A stretch of 64,000 nucleotides of DNA from Flavobacterium sp. 9 (lineage in GTDB: Bacteria; Bacteroidota; Bacteroidia; Flavobacteriales; Flavobacteriaceae). How positions within the stretch are numbered: the stretch's first letter is position 1; every line of letters begins with the position of its first letter. Below the pieces are notes generated by a model. That model saw only the letters and a program-made list of their open reading frames with translations, was not told the DNA's origin and searched no databases. A program made the position numbers and the translations under genes. Below, piece by piece: positions 43,072-50,816 of the stretch. The stretch spans positions 5,084,001 to 5,148,000 of the forward strand of contig NZ_PEEU01000001.1 of assembly GCF_002754195.1 (NCBI RefSeq). The letters are read 5' to 3'.

Positions 43072-44112
43072 ATGAAAGAAGAAATAAACGCTTATAATAA
43101 TGTTTTAGAATTAATAGGTAACACCCCACTTATTAAACTAAATAAAATTACCGACGACTTAGAAGGAAATTTCTACGCAAAGGTGGAAGCTTTTAATCCA
43201 GGACATTCCTCAAAAGATAGAATAGCGTTATATATTATTGAAGAAGCCGAGAAAAAGGGAATTCTGTCACCGGGAGACACCATTATAGAAACAACATCTG
43301 GTAATACAGGTTTTAGTCTGGCAATGGTAAGCATTATTAAAGGTTACAATTGTATTTTGGCAGTAAGTTCAAAATCATCGAAAGACAAGATTGACATGTT
43401 GAGAAGTTTGGGAGCAAAGGTATATGTTTGTCCGGCGCACGTTTCTGCAGATGATGAAAGATCATACTATAACGTAGCCAAACGTTTACACGAAGAAACA
43501 AAAGGCTCAGTTTATATTAATCAATATTTTAACCAATTAAATATTGATGCACATTATAACACTACCGGTCCTGAAATTTGGGAACAGACAAAAGGACAAA
43601 TTACACACCTTGTTGCTTGTAGCGGAACAGGAGGAACTATCTCAGGAACTGCGAAATTCTTAAAAGAGCAAAATCCAAATATTAGAATTTTAGGAGTAGA
43701 TGCTTTTGGATCAGTATTGAAGAAATACCACGAAACAAAAGAATTCGATAACAAAGAAATTTATCCTTATCGTATAGAAGGTTTGGGTAAAAACCTGATA
43801 CCATCGGCTACGGATTTTGATATTATAGATAAATTCATGAAAGTAACCGATGAAGAAAGTGCTCACTCAGCAAGAGAGATCACCAGAAAAGAAGGTTTAT
43901 TTGTTGGATATACTTCTGGAGCTGTAATGCAAGCGATCAGACAATATGCAGAAGAAGGAGAGTTTACAAAAGATAGTAATATTATTGCAATCTTCCCTGA
44001 TCACGGATCACGCTATATGAGTAAAGTATTTAGCGATGATTGGATGAATGAACAAGGATTCTTTGATAGTATCAATGAAGAAGAAGTTCAAAAAATTGAA
44101 TTCGTAAAGTAG
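43072..44112 (+). CDS. PLP-dependent cysteine synthase / cystathionine beta-synthase family protein
   Basis: A fold type II PLP enzyme of 346 residues, starting at [10 protein letters not shown] (an in-frame ATG at 43048 would add eight hydrophobic residues). The PLP lysine is Lys48 in HSSKDR, the phosphate loop TSGNTGFS follows, and [11 protein letters not shown] is the second glycine loop. This arrangement suits O-acetylserine sulfhydrylase or a cystathionine beta-synthase without a regulatory CBS domain; the substrate cannot be settled. A terminator follows. Confidence 0.9.
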   Translation: MKEEINAYNNVLELIGNTPLIKLNKITDDLEGNFYAKVEAFNPGHSSKDRIALYIIEEAEKKGILSPGDTIIETTSGNTGFSLAMVSIIKGYNCILAVSSKSSKDKIDMLRSLGAKVYVCPAHVSADDERSYYNVAKRLHEETKGSVYINQYFNQLNIDAHYNTTGPEIWEQTKGQITHLVACSGTGGTISGTAKFLKEQNPNIRILGVDAFGSVLKKYHETKEFDNKEIYPYRIEGLGKNLIPSATDFDIIDKFMKVTDEESAHSAREITRKEGLFVGYTSGAVMQAIRQYAEEGEFTKDSNIIAIFPDHGSRYMSKVFSDDWMNEQGFFDSINEEEVQKIEFVK

Positions 44113-44137
44113 TAAATAAATTACTTTAAAAATATAG

Positions 44138-44171
44138 AACTCCATTTGTTTCGGCAAATGGAGTTTTTTTT
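44138..44171 (+). terminator. Intrinsic terminator after the cysteine-synthase-like gene
   Basis: An 11-bp perfect stem (44138-44148 with 44155-44165), loop TTTCGG, and T8. A near-identical hairpin (stem CTCCATTCG/CGAATGGAG) recurs at 45370-45393 after the next gene. Confidence 0.9.
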
Positions 44172-44449
44172 GTAAAAATGTTTTTACAAAAAAGAGGTCT
44201 AAATTGTGTTTTATTGCTACAAAATTTTATTTTTATGAGAATACTGTATTTAAATTTAAATAACGTTTGTTAAGTTGAATAAAATTTATAGTTTTAACAA
44301 ATTTTACAATTGTATAAGTAAATTTAATCGAAAATTTTAAAGCATCAATTTTGATTATTTGAGTTCGTTGCTGAATAAATCTCGACTAGATATATTATAA
44401 TAGTATTATTAAATAAACGCCGTTTTAAATGCCTCTAAAATCTGTCAAT
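44172..44449. other. AT-rich leader of the first LamG gene
   Basis: A region without reading frames. CATCAATTTTGATTATTTGAG at about 44342 recurs as CATCAATTTTGGTTATTTAA at about 45598 before the second LamG gene. No exact TAnnTTTG box was found, so the promoter is not assigned. Confidence 0.5.
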
Positions 44450-45316
44450 ATGAATAAATTATTACTGACATTAATGTTTGTAAGTTTCTTTAATGTGAAT
44501 GCTCAAAATCCCGTTCAGCAATTTGATTTCGACGGAAACACAAGTAATAGCGATAAAACAATTTCTTTTTTAGGATCTTCGACTTTTGCTAATGACAGAA
44601 ATGGAGTTGCTAACGGCGCCATCCGACTTACAAATAAGTTTTTGCAGACGGTTGTTGGCGACCTTCCACAGGATAATAAACCAAGATCAATTTCAGTTTG
44701 GGTAAAATTTAATGCAATTGCTACAGTAAATTATATTTTTGGTTATGGAAGTCCGGTAAATGGACAATATTTTGGTTTGGTACAACAAGCTACAACTGGA
44801 TCAACATCTGATTTAAGTTTAGCAGGTTGGGGAACCACTAATAATGTAATAGTTGCAACGCCACTTGCAAAAGGTGTTTGGTATCAATATAGTGTTACTT
44901 ATGACGGAACCACATCTAAAATATATCGTAATGGTGAATTATTAAAATCATCAGATGCAATTGCACGCTCAACAAAAGGATATATTCTTAAGTTAGGACA
45001 AATGAATACTGCACTTGGTATTAATGCTGATATAGACGATCTTAAAATTTATAATGTTGCAATGACAGACGAGCAGGTTATGGAATCTTATACCAGTTCG
45101 AAGCCATCAGAGGTTGCGGCTGAAAAGGTTGCAACAGTAAAAAAAGGAAATGTAGATACAAAAACAGACCTTAAAAATGCACCTGAAGGTAATGTTGTTG
45201 CAAAAAAGGTTGAGGTTTTCTCACAAGGAAAGAAAATAATCAGAAACAATACTACTAATATTAGTGACTTACCGGAAGGCACTTATTTGTTGAAAATAAC
45301 AAATGGGCAAAACTAA
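44450..45316 (+). CDS. Secreted LamG-like protein, tandem copy 1
   Basis: The start is set at MNKLLLTLMF (44450); an upstream in-frame ATG at 44429 would place seven residues before the signal peptide. A signal peptide ends at NVNAQ (about residue 19). A concanavalin-A/LamG-like domain follows (about 25-215) with RSISVWVKF, YSVTYDGTTSKIYRNGELL and the calcium-style INADIDDLKIYNVAMTDEQV. The C-terminal VEVFSQGKKII..NISDLPEGTYLLKITN resembles a type IX secretion sorting tail but stops at TNGQN, shorter than the second copy. Probably extracellular binding to sugars or proteins. Confidence 0.85.
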   Translation: MNKLLLTLMFVSFFNVNAQNPVQQFDFDGNTSNSDKTISFLGSSTFANDRNGVANGAIRLTNKFLQTVVGDLPQDNKPRSISVWVKFNAIATVNYIFGYGSPVNGQYFGLVQQATTGSTSDLSLAGWGTTNNVIVATPLAKGVWYQYSVTYDGTTSKIYRNGELLKSSDAIARSTKGYILKLGQMNTALGINADIDDLKIYNVAMTDEQVMESYTSSKPSEVAAEKVATVKKGNVDTKTDLKNAPEGNVVAKKVEVFSQGKKIIRNNTTNISDLPEGTYLLKITNGQN

Positions 45317-45369
45317 GAATTGCCATTTATAAGAAACTAATAATAAATATTGCTTTCTAAAATATATAG

Positions 45370-45401
45370 CTCCATTCGTTTCTGCGAATGGAGTTTTTTT
45401 T
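45370..45401 (+). terminator. Intrinsic terminator after LamG copy 1
   Basis: A 9-bp perfect stem (45370-45378 with 45385-45393), loop TTTCTG, followed by T8. It is a close copy of the terminator at 44138, so it seems to have been duplicated along with the gene. Confidence 0.9.
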
Positions 45402-45726
45402 GAAGTATTACTGAACTTCCACAGAATTGGTATGTATTTAATATTCAGATATTTTTGATTTTAAGCGAATGTTAAATTTTCTGATTTAATTGTAAATAAC
45501 GTATTTATACGTAAGATTATTTGGTTTTGATTGAAGTAATATTATTATTTTAATATTATTAGTGAAAGTATAAATAAATGCAATTAAGCGTTTAAAATCA
45601 TCAATTTTGGTTATTTAAACGATTATTTAGGTTAGTTATCGAAAAAATTTTCGCTCAAATGCATAATAATATAGTTTAGCAGTGTTAAAATGACACAGAG
45701 TTTTTTAATACCCTAAATCTACTATT
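45402..45726. other. AT-rich leader of the second LamG gene
   Basis: No reading frame. It shares short blocks with the leader of copy 1 (for example CATCAATTTTGG near 45598) and is otherwise AT-rich. No exact -7 box was assigned. Confidence 0.5.
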
Positions 45727-46641
45727 ATGAAAAAATTACTACTCACATTAATGTTTGTAAGTTATTTGAATGTTAATGCACAAAATCCAATTCAGGAGTT
45801 TAATTTCAATGGTACTTTAAATAATACCAATAATACAACTTCATTCATGGGAACGAATAATTTCGTGAACGATAGAGCAGGAGTTGTAAAAGGAGCACAA
45901 CGACTAAGCAATAAAGCGCTTGAAGCTGTAATTGATAATCTTCCTCAGGAAAATAGTGCAAGAACTGTAAGTATCTGGGTTAAGCTAAATGATATTTCGT
46001 CAGCGAACTATATTTGGGGATACGGAACGGCTTATAGTGCTCAATATTGCGGTTTATTGCAGCAAGGAACAGCTTCATCAAACTCAGACTTAAGTTTGGC
46101 TGGTTGGGGAGCTACAAATGACGTTATTGTTTCGACGCCGCTTGTAAAAGATACTTGGTACAACTATACAATAGCTTACGATGGTAAAGTTTCGAAGATT
46201 TATAGAAATGGACAATTGCTTAAATCTGTTAATGGAATCAGTCGTTCTACTAAAGGAAACATCTTTAGATTAGGCGAAATAAATACAACTGTTGGAATTA
46301 ATGCTGACATAGACGATTTAAAAATATATGATGTTGCGCTTACAGATAGTCAGGTTGCAGAACTTTATGATAGTTCTAAACCTATAGTAAATATTGTAGA
46401 GCCAGTGGTTGCTGCAAAAGCTACTACAGTCGGAAAAGGAAAAACGAGCGCAAAGCCTGTGACATCAAATAGCACTATTATTGCTTCGAGTGATGTAAAC
46501 GCAGTTGCAAAAAATGTTGAGGTTTTCTCACAAGGACAAAAAATAATAGGTAATAATTCGATGAACATAAGTGATTTACCGGAAGGAACTTATTTGCTAA
46601 AAATAACAAATGCTCCATCTAAAAAAATCACTTCAAAATAA
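45727..46641 (+). CDS. Secreted LamG-like protein, tandem copy 2
   Basis: A 304-residue paralogue of the preceding gene. MKKLLLTLMFVSYLNVNAQ is the signal peptide, followed by the same LamG-like domain (ARTVSIWVKL, YTIAYDGKVSKIYRNGQLL, INADIDDLKIYDVALTDSQV) and a Ser/Thr/Ala-rich linker. The tail NISDLPEGTYLLKITNAPSKKITSK has the Gly-Thr-Tyr and final basic residues expected of a short T9SS sorting signal, complete here unlike in copy 1. Both genes share about the same sequence in the signal and LamG regions, which marks a tandem duplication. Confidence 0.87.
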   Translation: MKKLLLTLMFVSYLNVNAQNPIQEFNFNGTLNNTNNTTSFMGTNNFVNDRAGVVKGAQRLSNKALEAVIDNLPQENSARTVSIWVKLNDISSANYIWGYGTAYSAQYCGLLQQGTASSNSDLSLAGWGATNDVIVSTPLVKDTWYNYTIAYDGKVSKIYRNGQLLKSVNGISRSTKGNIFRLGEINTTVGINADIDDLKIYDVALTDSQVAELYDSSKPIVNIVEPVVAAKATTVGKGKTSAKPVTSNSTIIASSDVNAVAKNVEVFSQGQKIIGNNSMNISDLPEGTYLLKITNAPSKKITSK

Positions 46642-46720
46642 GGTTAAGGATAATTTTTAAATAGTTAGTTAGTTTTTTATGTTGTTTAGTAGAGTTAAAT
46701 TTTTTGGAATAGTGAAAAAG

Positions 46721-46755
46721 ACCTTCTAAAGATCCTCCTTTCAGAAGGTTTTTTT
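46721..46755 (+). terminator. Intrinsic terminator after LamG copy 2
   Basis: ACCTTCT (46721-46727) pairs with AGAAGGT (46743-46749), a 15-base loop between, and a T-run follows. Confidence 0.75.
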
Positions 46756-46775
46756 GTACTTACTGCTTTTTTTTA

Positions 46776-46800
46776 ATAAAATACAAAACCTGTATTTTAT
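46776..46800. repeat. Inverted repeat upstream of the 75-residue protein gene
   Basis: ATAAAATACA (46776-46785) and TGTATTTTAT (46791-46800) are a perfect 10-bp pair around AAACC. It could be an operator or a second hairpin of the terminator just before it. Confidence 0.45.
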
Positions 46801-46850
46801 GCACCTTCATTTCTATGATTACTAATGTAGAATTCAAAATAGTAGTTAAG

Positions 46851-47078
46851 ATGAAAATAAATATAGCTACTTGGGATGATCCTGAAGATTTGCAAAATCT
46901 GATAGATTCATACAATAAAAGCAATAACCTTGATATTAAGATTGTAGCTTTTGAGAATAAGGATGGTAGTTTTTTCGCAACTATAGAATCTGATAAATTA
47001 AGTAAAGAAGACGCCTTTTACCTCGGGAAAACTTATGGAATTATGATAGAAGATTTCAAACCAAAAGGTATTCTTTAA
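46851..47078 (+). CDS. Small hypothetical protein, related to the one at 47905-48159
   Basis: A 75-residue soluble protein (start MKINIATWDDPEDLQ; an ATG at 46815 would add 12 residues). Its order of blocks, LIDSYNKSNNLDIKIVAFE, FFATIE and AFYLGKTYGIMIE, matches the 84-residue protein downstream (IKWYNATYNTDFVFVEY, FAIVEF, VFDLGRIHGGSVE), so they are distant paralogues. Its last 4 bases overlap the convergent 255-residue gene. Function unknown. Confidence 0.65.
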   Translation: MKINIATWDDPEDLQNLIDSYNKSNNLDIKIVAFENKDGSFFATIESDKLSKEDAFYLGKTYGIMIEDFKPKGIL

Positions 47079-47842
47079 TTTTTATAGACTCCGTAAATAA
47101 AAACACCTTCCGGGCCATATGATCCGGTAAGACAATAGATAACAGTTAATTTGTCATTTTGAGAAATTTCCAATCTTCTTGAAATATGATTCTCGGCGTA
47201 AGCATATAAACAATCGGCCCAGTCTTTTATTTTTAGTTTGTATTTTTCGGTTATTAATTCGAGTTCTAGCTTATTAAACTCGTTATAAGTAGATAATGTT
47301 TTTACGTTTTCTTTAAAGATATAGATTTTTTCATTCTGTACTTCTACGTATGAATTGCTATAAACAGAATAATCGTCGGAACTTAGCCAATTATCATAGG
47401 AGTCGGTTGCTTCAAACAAATTTAATCCGTCAAAAAAGTCATAAGTAAACTGAATGTCTAAATCATTAACAGCTTTATTATTTTCGATTTTAGAATTAGC
47501 AATTAAATAGTTTTTCCAGTCTTTCATTAACTCATATATTTCCTGAGTAGGAATTTCGGCAATACATTTCCAGTAATTATAAGTATCAATGACTTGAGAT
47601 ATTTCTTTTTTACATTCAATAGAATAGACTTCATACCCAAAATCATAATACAGTAATTCTCCAGATAAAACTTTTTCTAATGATTTGACAATTTCTTCTA
47701 AATAATCTAATTTTAAATTTAATATTTCAGTAGAAAAATGTTCCCCATAATTCTCTTGATCTTCAATTATTAATAGTGATGTTGACTTATTAAGATTGTC
47801 ATTTTTATCAAAATAATTATGCTGTTCAAATTTGTATTTCAT
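47075..47842 (-). CDS. Hypothetical protein of unknown function
   Basis: A 255-residue soluble protein with no signal peptide. It contains YDFGYEVYSIECKKE and STYNEFNKLELELITEKYKLKIKDW segments and ends SGYGPEGV-like (GSYGPEGVFIYGVYKN). It is flanked by two small paralogous proteins, one on each strand. Small acidic proteins clustered like this are often immunity proteins of toxin systems, but no toxin is seen nearby and no known immunity domain was recognised. Confidence 0.65.
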   Translation of the reverse strand: MKYKFEQHNYFDKNDNLNKSTSLLIIEDQENYGEHFSTEILNLKLDYLEEIVKSLEKVLSGELLYYDFGYEVYSIECKKEISQVIDTYNYWKCIAEIPTQEIYELMKDWKNYLIANSKIENNKAVNDLDIQFTYDFFDGLNLFEATDSYDNWLSSDDYSVYSNSYVEVQNEKIYIFKENVKTLSTYNEFNKLELELITEKYKLKIKDWADCLYAYAENHISRRLEISQNDKLTVIYCLTGSYGPEGVFIYGVYKN

Positions 47843-47904
47843 CTTTTTGTAAATTAAGAAACAAGTAAAGTCCGCGCAAGATTTAACTGTTATAGAAAAA
47901 AACG

Positions 47905-48159
47905 TTACATAAAACTAGATCTGGGATTTGATATATTCTTGTCAACTGCTTCTACTGAACCACCGTGTATTCTCCCTAAATCAAAAACCTGGTTGAAATT
48001 GGCATTAGTAAATTCTACAATCGCAAAGTTGACCTCATCACGTATGTATTCTACAAAAACAAAGTCTGTATTATAAGTTGCATTATACCACTTAATAGAA
48101 TCTCGTAATATTGTTTCGTGGTTTGTGAATATTCTGAGGCGATTTTTTTCTTGTTCCAT
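47905..48159 (-). CDS. Small hypothetical protein, paralogue of 46851-47078
   Basis: An 84-residue soluble protein with the same block order as the gene at 46851 (see there), probably an alpha/beta mini-domain. It is separated from the 255-residue gene by 62 bases on the same strand and may be in an operon with it. Function unknown. Confidence 0.65.
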   Translation of the reverse strand: MEQEKNRLRIFTNHETILRDSIKWYNATYNTDFVFVEYIRDEVNFAIVEFTNANFNQVFDLGRIHGGSVEAVDKNISNPRSSFM

Positions 48160-48254
48160 TTATTTTGTAAAAAAAATATTAGAGAAAGATATTTAAATTA
48201 AAGATAAAATTTCAGCTAATGTGCGAAATAGTTTGATTTATATTTAAAATAATA

Positions 48255-48290
48255 AAAAAGTCTTCTAAAGATTATTCAGAAGACTTTTTT
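48255..48290 (-). terminator. Intrinsic terminator after the 66-residue lipoprotein gene
   Basis: A 12-bp perfect stem (48255-48266 with 48278-48289) around an 11-base loop, A-run on the left and T-run on the right. Confidence 0.85.
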
Positions 48291-48297
48291 GTGTCTA

Positions 48298-48498
48298 TTA
48301 CCTTTTCTTTTGTTGTCCCGGAGCATAAGCTTTTGCGCTTTTACTTCCGGACATTTTTTTTGCTTGTCCAGGCGGAATTTTACCAGAATTTCCAGCCGTA
48401 TGTGTGTGGGTATGTGTACTACAGCCAATTGTGCTAATAGTCACAAACAAAATTGCCATAATAGCAACGGTAAATTTGGTGTACTTAGATGTTTTCAT
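48298..48498 (-). CDS. Small His-rich lipoprotein, of the type annotated quinol oxidase subunit 4
   Basis: A 66-residue protein with a signal peptide ending in ISTIGC (Cys26, lipobox-like), then an alternating HTHTHTHTAG stretch able to bind metal and a conserved PPGQAKKMSG..KAYAPGQQKKR end. This tail is typical of small Bacteroidota lipoproteins annotated as quinol oxidase subunit 4; the function behind that name is not proven. It has a -7 box at 48531-48538 and its own terminator. A 25-residue paralogue of its signal-peptide part lies just upstream. Confidence 0.75.
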   Translation of the reverse strand: MKTSKYTKFTVAIMAILFVTISTIGCSTHTHTHTAGNSGKIPPGQAKKMSGSKSAKAYAPGQQKKR

Positions 48499-48530
48499 AA
48501 AATTGTTTTTTTATAATTTGGAGTACCTCA

Positions 48531-48538
48531 AATATACT
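48531..48538 (-). promoter_or_regulatory. -7 box of the 66-residue lipoprotein gene
   Basis: Plus-strand CAAATATA reads TATATTTG on the minus strand, 32 bases from the ATG at 48498. The same octamer precedes the paralogue at 48760. Confidence 0.55.
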
Positions 48539-48586
48539 AGTTTATATGATTTTTTGTAATTTTTGCATTTAGTTTAAAACCGTTAC

Positions 48587-48628
48587 AAACAACAAAAGCT
48601 CTGAAAATTTCCAGAGCTTTTGTTGTTT
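48587..48628 (-). terminator. Hairpin after the 25-residue protein gene
   Basis: A perfect 17-bp inverted repeat (48587-48603 with 48612-48628) with an 8-base loop, 16 bases past the stop codon of the small gene. The stem contains A4 and T4 runs, but no long U-tract. Confidence 0.75.
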
Positions 48629-48643
48629 GCTTTTAAAGTGTTT

Positions 48644-48721
48644 CTAGCTAATAACGCTAATCACTATAAATAGAATAACCAGAGCGATTACAGCAAATTT
48701 GGTGTATTTAGATGTTTGCAT
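48644..48721 (-). CDS. 25-residue membrane peptide, paralogue of the lipoprotein signal peptide
   Basis: A short frame from ATG 48721 to TAG 48644-48646 encodes MQTSKYTKFAVIALVILFIV.. (25 residues), which is mostly one membrane helix. It matches the first 25 residues of the 66-residue lipoprotein (MKTSKYTKFTVAIMAILFV..) but stops exactly where the lipobox cysteine would be. It has its own -7 box (48760-48767) and a perfect 17-bp terminator-type hairpin, so expression is plausible. It may be a degenerated copy or a functional small membrane protein. Confidence 0.6.
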   Translation of the reverse strand: MQTSKYTKFAVIALVILFIVISVIS

Positions 48722-48759
48722 AAGTGTTTTGTTTAAAATTAATTTAGATTTGAGATCGG

Positions 48760-48767
48760 CAAATATA
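48760..48767 (-). promoter_or_regulatory. -7 box of the 25-residue peptide gene
   Basis: Plus-strand CAAATATA (TATATTTG on the minus strand), 38 bases from the ATG at 48721. Identical to the box of the lipoprotein gene. Confidence 0.5.
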
Positions 48768-48923
48768 ATAGTTAATTTGATTTATAGCTCTTAAGAAGGT
48801 ATTAAAATAAGAATAATCGTAAAGAAAATAATAATTTTATTTTCTTCCCAACCTTTTTGATTAAAAAGTACTCTATATAAATAGTAATCATTTCAAAATG
48901 ATTTTAATGTAAAAAAACAAAGT

Positions 48924-49673
48924 ATGAAAAAGAAATTCACCTTAGAAATAGCAAGTCCTTGTTCTGAAAACTTTGATAAAATGATTCCAAATTCAAAAGG
49001 TTCATTTTGTGATTCATGTGCCAAAAATGTGATTGATTTAAGCAGAAAAACAAATTCAGAAATCGCCAAATTTATCGTGGAAAATAAAGATAAAAACATT
49101 TGCGCAAGAGTTAAAACAACGCAATTGGAAAACGAATTTGTATACAATGAAACATCTAAATTGAACAATCTTAAATATGCTGCAATCGCTGCTTCGGTTT
49201 TACTAACATCAAATGTTGTTGCACAAGAAAAAGAGCCGGTTGCAACCGAGATAAGCGCAGAACCAAGTCATCATCTCGTTGGTAAAATTGCCGTTAACCA
49301 ATCTGTAAAAAAGGAAATTTCGATAATAGTTAAAGGAAAATTATTAGATTCCAAAACTCATAGACCTTTGGACGAAGTAAGATATCCTGACTTAACGCTT
49401 AATATTAATAATGAACCAAATCCCGTTAAAGTAAATCCAAGAACAGGCGAATTTTCTATTCCGGTTATACTTTCAAAAGATGATAAAGTATTGATGATTA
49501 CTATTACCAGCAATGATTCTCATTTGTCTAAAGTTATATCTTTTGATGCGAAGTCATTAAAAAGAAATGTTTTTCAACAAGATATAATTATCGAAAGTGA
49601 AAACATGACTGTAACTAAAGTATATCGATTAGGAGGTATACGTGCCAACTTTGTCGACGAAAAAAAGGAATAA
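48924..49673 (+). CDS. Membrane protein with N-terminal cysteine domain and carboxypeptidase-regulatory-like C-terminus
   Basis: A 249-residue protein of a Bacteroidota-type architecture. The N-terminus (about 1-75) has Cys13, Cys29, Cys32 and Cys60 in SPC, GSFCDSCAKNVIDLS and NICARVKTTQL, a candidate zinc finger that would sit in the cytoplasm. One membrane helix follows (about 82-100, LKYAAIAASVLLTSNVVA), then a domain of about 150 residues with VKGKLLDSKTHRPLDEVRYPDL, as in peptidase-associated regulatory-like (CarboxypepD_reg) modules. Function is unknown; a sensor or envelope stress role is possible. Confidence 0.7.
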   Translation: MKKKFTLEIASPCSENFDKMIPNSKGSFCDSCAKNVIDLSRKTNSEIAKFIVENKDKNICARVKTTQLENEFVYNETSKLNNLKYAAIAASVLLTSNVVAQEKEPVATEISAEPSHHLVGKIAVNQSVKKEISIIVKGKLLDSKTHRPLDEVRYPDLTLNINNEPNPVKVNPRTGEFSIPVILSKDDKVLMITITSNDSHLSKVISFDAKSLKRNVFQQDIIIESENMTVTKVYRLGGIRANFVDEKKE

Positions 49674-49710
49674 CAAAATCCAATTAAACGCAATCAAAAA
49701 CTCAATCAAA

Positions 49711-49747
49711 ATCAAAAAGCCCTGAAAATTTTTCAGGGCTTTTTGAT
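49711..49747. terminator. Bidirectional intrinsic terminator
   Basis: A perfect 17-bp inverted repeat (49711-49727 with 49731-49747), 3-base loop, containing A5 and T5 runs, between convergent genes. Confidence 0.92.
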
Positions 49748-49765
49748 ATTTATAAAAAGAGAATA

Positions 49766-50479
49766 TTATTCTTCTTTCATAGTGTGATAAACGTTCATAA
49801 CGTCATCATCTTCTTCAATTTTTTCGATTAGTTTTTCAACGTCAGCGATTTGAGCTTCAGTAAGTTCTTTTGTGATTTGAGGAATACGCTCAAAACCAGA
49901 AGATAAAATTTCAAGACCTCTGTTTTCTAGTTCTTTTTGCAAAGCACCAAAGCTTCCAAAAGGAGCGTAGATTAAGATTCCGTCTTCGTCTTCGAAAACT
50001 TCTTCAGCACCAAAATCAATTAGTTCAAGTTCTAATTCTTCAGGATCAAGATTCCCTTTTGCAATTCTAAAATTACAAGTATGATCAAACATAAACTCAA
50101 CAGAACCTTGCGTTCCCATTGTTCCGTTACATTTATTAAAGTAGCTGCGAATGTTTGCTACAGTTCTATTATTGTTGTCAGATGCAGTTTCAATTAAAAT
50201 CGCAATTCCGTGAGGCGCATATCCTTCAAACAAAATTTCTTTATAATTGGCAGTATCTTTATTACTTGCATTTTTTATCGCACGCTCCACATTGTCCTTA
50301 GGCATGTTAGCGGCTTTTGCATTTTGTATTACAGCTCTTAATCTAGAATTGGCATCTGGGTTAGGACCACCTTCTTTAACGGCCATAACGATATCTTTAC
50401 CAATTCGGGTAAATGTTTTAGCCATTGCTGACCAACGTTTCATTTTTCTTCCTTTTCTAAATTCGAACGCTCTTCCCAT
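49766..50479 (-). CDS. yebC: YebC/PmpR family regulator
   Basis: A 237-residue protein with three alpha/beta domains and the family motifs MGRAFEFRKGRKMKRW, FTRIGKDIVMAVKEGGPNPDANSRLR and NMPKDNVERAIKNAS near the N-terminus, then YAPHGIAILIE. YebC proteins regulate genes and act at the ribosome on stalled stretches. The gene is transcribed from its own promoter and is followed by a terminator. Confidence 0.95.
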   Translation of the reverse strand: MGRAFEFRKGRKMKRWSAMAKTFTRIGKDIVMAVKEGGPNPDANSRLRAVIQNAKAANMPKDNVERAIKNASNKDTANYKEILFEGYAPHGIAILIETASDNNNRTVANIRSYFNKCNGTMGTQGSVEFMFDHTCNFRIAKGNLDPEELELELIDFGAEEVFEDEDGILIYAPFGSFGALQKELENRGLEILSSGFERIPQITKELTEAQIADVEKLIEKIEEDDDVMNVYHTMKEE

Positions 50480-50502
50480 TACTAATTTTTTATTTTGTGA
50501 TG

Positions 50503-50533
50503 CAAAAATACGGTTATTCCTTATTTTTCCAAA
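50503..50533 (-). promoter_or_regulatory. yebC promoter
   Basis: Minus-strand TATTTTTG (plus 50503-50510) has TTTG (plus 50530-50533) 19 bases upstream of it. The leader is about 17 bases before the ATG at 50479. Confidence 0.72.
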
Positions 50534-50593
50534 ATCAATTCTATTCTTTTTTTATTTGTTTTAAGTTTCAGGTTTTCTCTGTTTCAGGTTTCA

Positions 50594-50816
50594 GGTTTCA
50601 AGTTTTGAAATAAGGTGCGTTTGTGTAAATTTAACCGCAAAGCACGCAATGTTTTTTATTTATAATGTGTATAAATGTGCATACAAACGCCAAAGTTCGC
50701 AAAGCTATGTCTAAATAAAGCTTTGCGAACTTTGCGTTTACTAACCACAATCCAAAACAAAAATACTTTGCGCGCTTTGCGGTTAATTTTTTATTCTCAT
50801 TTCAAAACCTGAAACC
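50594..50816. repeat. Nested palindromic repeat R1b
   Basis: An outer inverted repeat (50594-50614 with 50796-50816, 19 of 21 positions match, GGTTTCARGTTTTGAAATRAG) encloses a second one (TTAACCGCAAAG.. at 50631 with ..TTTGCGGTTAA to 50786) and an inner one with AAAGTTCGC/GCGAACTTT. No reading frame. Its right end meets the stop codon of the ctp gene (50817-50819) with no spacer. It covers most of the 337-base yebC-ctp spacer. Confidence 0.85.
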
